64,000 nt of DNA from Amorphochlora amoebiformis (taxonomy: Eukaryota > Cercozoa > Chlorarachniophyceae). The translations under genes and the position numbers were made by a program. Below, one piece after another: positions 57,824 to 64,000 of the stretch (positions are counted from its first letter, which is position 1; every line of letters starts with the position of its first letter). The notes under the pieces are model-generated. The model was not told the DNA's origin, ran no database searches, and saw only the letters and a list, made by a program, of their open reading frames with translations. The stretch covers positions 62,001 through 126,000 of the forward strand of contig BAAHQB010000054.1 of the NCBI GenBank assembly GCA_054601695.1, in the 5' to 3' direction.

Positions 57824-58505
57824 TTCATTGGAACGTTCAGGCTAATCATGATAATCCGACGTGTTGTATGTTTTCGTTAATGTAAAAATTAAATCAACGT
57901 TGTACTAGGCCAACTTATTTATCATATTATAAGTTCACTGGCCTTATCTAGTTATCAGACAAACTTCTAGCCTTGCCAAGGGGCATGAATTCTACTAACT
58001 CTGTATCTAGTCTATTCTAGCTATTTACTAGATTTACTGCACGTAATACTGCTTGGTGCATCTAGATCCGGATGTCAGATGTGATCCTAGCAGATAGCTT
58101 CTATATGTGTGTGTGTACATGTGTATATTTTCATGATATCAGCTCACGACAATTAGTAGTTACTTGAGTTATTACCCGGCTGGGTTTAACTTGCCAGTTT
58201 GACGAATTTAACTAGCGTACTAGGCCAACCAACACGTTGTCGACTAGAGCCTAGACAGCCGTCGACTCATCCGAGCCGTACTCGTTTGCAGCTGTGCCTC
58301 GAACCCTCTGGAGCACTTTTTGAAGAGTTTCTGTTACTTGTGTAAACCATCCATTTCCCTTAAGCTTGCGAAGCGACTAATAGTTTAATGTATCATATAG
58401 TAATAGGAATTTTACGGTACACGCCATAATTGTGTACACATACACACAGGCTATTTCTAGATTTATAACCAAAAATATTATAAAAATATATATACATAAA
58501 ATATA

Positions 58506-58544
<39 letters not shown>

Positions 58545-58637
58545 CTAAAAATATATATCATACATATATATATATATATATATATTTATATTACTCTGGA
58601 TATATATATATATATATATATATATATTTCTATATAT

Positions 58638-58669
<32 letters not shown>

Positions 58670-58751
58670 CATATCTATATATATACATATTAATATATGT
58701 ACATATATATATAAATATATATATATATACATACATATACATATACATATA

Positions 58752-58782
<31 letters not shown>

Positions 58783-59003
58783 ATGATAATTATATTTTTT
58801 GTTACAAATACACACACACACATATATATATATTTATATGAAAACATACATATATATATATAAATATATGTATATAAACATATATATATATATATATATA
58901 TATAAAACTTTATGTATACATACATATATATATATATATATGTATATATACATGTACATATATATATATATATATATTGTATATGAATATGTGCGTACAT
59001 TTG

Positions 59004-59048
<45 letters not shown>

Positions 59049-59117
59049 TACACACATACATACATACATTTATACGTACATATATATATATATATACACA
59101 CATATATATATATATAT

Positions 59118-59172
<55 letters not shown>

Positions 59173-59222
59173 GTAAGTATTTATATACAATATACATTAT
59201 ATACAATATATATATAATATAT

Positions 59223-59261
<39 letters not shown>

Positions 59262-59360
59262 TATTACTATACTTGCTCATTGAGACCTCCGGGGGTCTGA
59301 GACTCGGCAACAAGGGTATCAAACCTATGTATACATTACAAATACATATATATATATACA

Positions 59361-59456
<96 letters not shown>

Positions 59457-59676
59457 AAATGAATGCTAATATATAATATAGAACATGTAAATATATATAT
59501 ACTTACATATATATATATATATATATATATATACCCTTACCCCATCCTATCCTCTTTCCCAATGATTATTCCTTCCTTTCATCTCAACCTAACCCCCTTC
59601 CCTATGTCCCAGCAAGTCTTTCTATCCTCCCCTCCTCTCATCCCTCTCCGAACGATTCCGTGCCCTCCTTTCATCA
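57824..59676. other. 3' flank between the convergent bZIP gene and the minus-strand gene
   Basis: 57824-58460 is unique and holds about 12-13 CTAG sites. 58460-59265 is (TA)n. 59266-59335 is a unique island with a GAGACC...GGTCTGAGACTC hairpin. 59336-59530 is (TA)n. 59531-59676 is pyrimidine-rich. No gene recognised. Confidence 0.6.
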
Positions 59677-63820
<4,144 letters not shown>

Positions 63821-64000
63821 CTATTTTATGCACATGTTTAGTAATAATACTAATGCATATATATATATATATATATATATATGTATTTAAAACATACATA
63901 CATATATTACAAATACATCTACATAGATATATATATGTATATATATATATATATATATATGTACGTATATATATATAAATATATTTACATATACAACATA
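63821..64000. other. Right end of window, (TA)n-rich
   Basis: TA-rich intron or intergenic sequence upstream (in the minus sense) of exon 63783-63820. No exon is visible. Confidence 0.6.

Overview
This is nuclear DNA of a eukaryote, most likely a protist or alga. It carries genes broken into many small exons by spliceosomal introns, and most intron and intergenic space is (TA)n with (CA)n, (GA)n and ATT tracts. I assembled the genes by eye: open frames between GT-AG (sometimes GC-AG) sites, phase matching across introns, and agreement with known families. Coding exons are markedly richer in G+C than the TA sea around them. The species cannot be named from the sequence; a BRK1 subunit, TTAGGG-type degenerate repeats and a bZIP factor with a long conserved tail do not settle the lineage.

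Layout, left to right: (1) 638-2750, minus, fragment of a possible polysaccharide (alginate) lyase-like gene; (2) 3267-5719, plus, complete type I DnaJ/Hsp40 with four zinc-binding CxxC motifs and a CaaX end; (3) 6677-13794, minus, glycosyltransferase-like gene A; (4) 14335-16498, plus, two unassigned exons, then 18882-29253, plus, an ankyrin-repeat gene with a telomere-like array in an intron; (5) 30922-37556, minus, gene B, a clear paralogue of A with an N-terminal membrane anchor; (6) 38502-48696, plus, adenosine deaminase in about 20 exons; (7) 51154-51579, plus, cytochrome c; (8) 53493-53756, minus, BRK1 of the SCAR/WAVE complex; (9) 54223-57823, plus, bZIP transcription factor; (10) 59677-63820, minus, unassigned gene, perhaps eIF3m-like, running off the right side. 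No rRNA, tRNA, CRISPR array or recognisable transposase was seen.

The genes form no pathway. The striking biology is in the architecture. Short pieces of exons with their splice sites are repeated in tandem between (TA)n tracts in at least five genes. Degenerate CCCTAA repeats lie almost always in the sense strand of the host gene and often form the branch-point and pyrimidine part of the 3' splice site. The tetranucleotide CTAG is strongly clustered in every 3' flank. One adenosine deaminase exon is present in two identical copies that the reading frame makes mutually exclusive.
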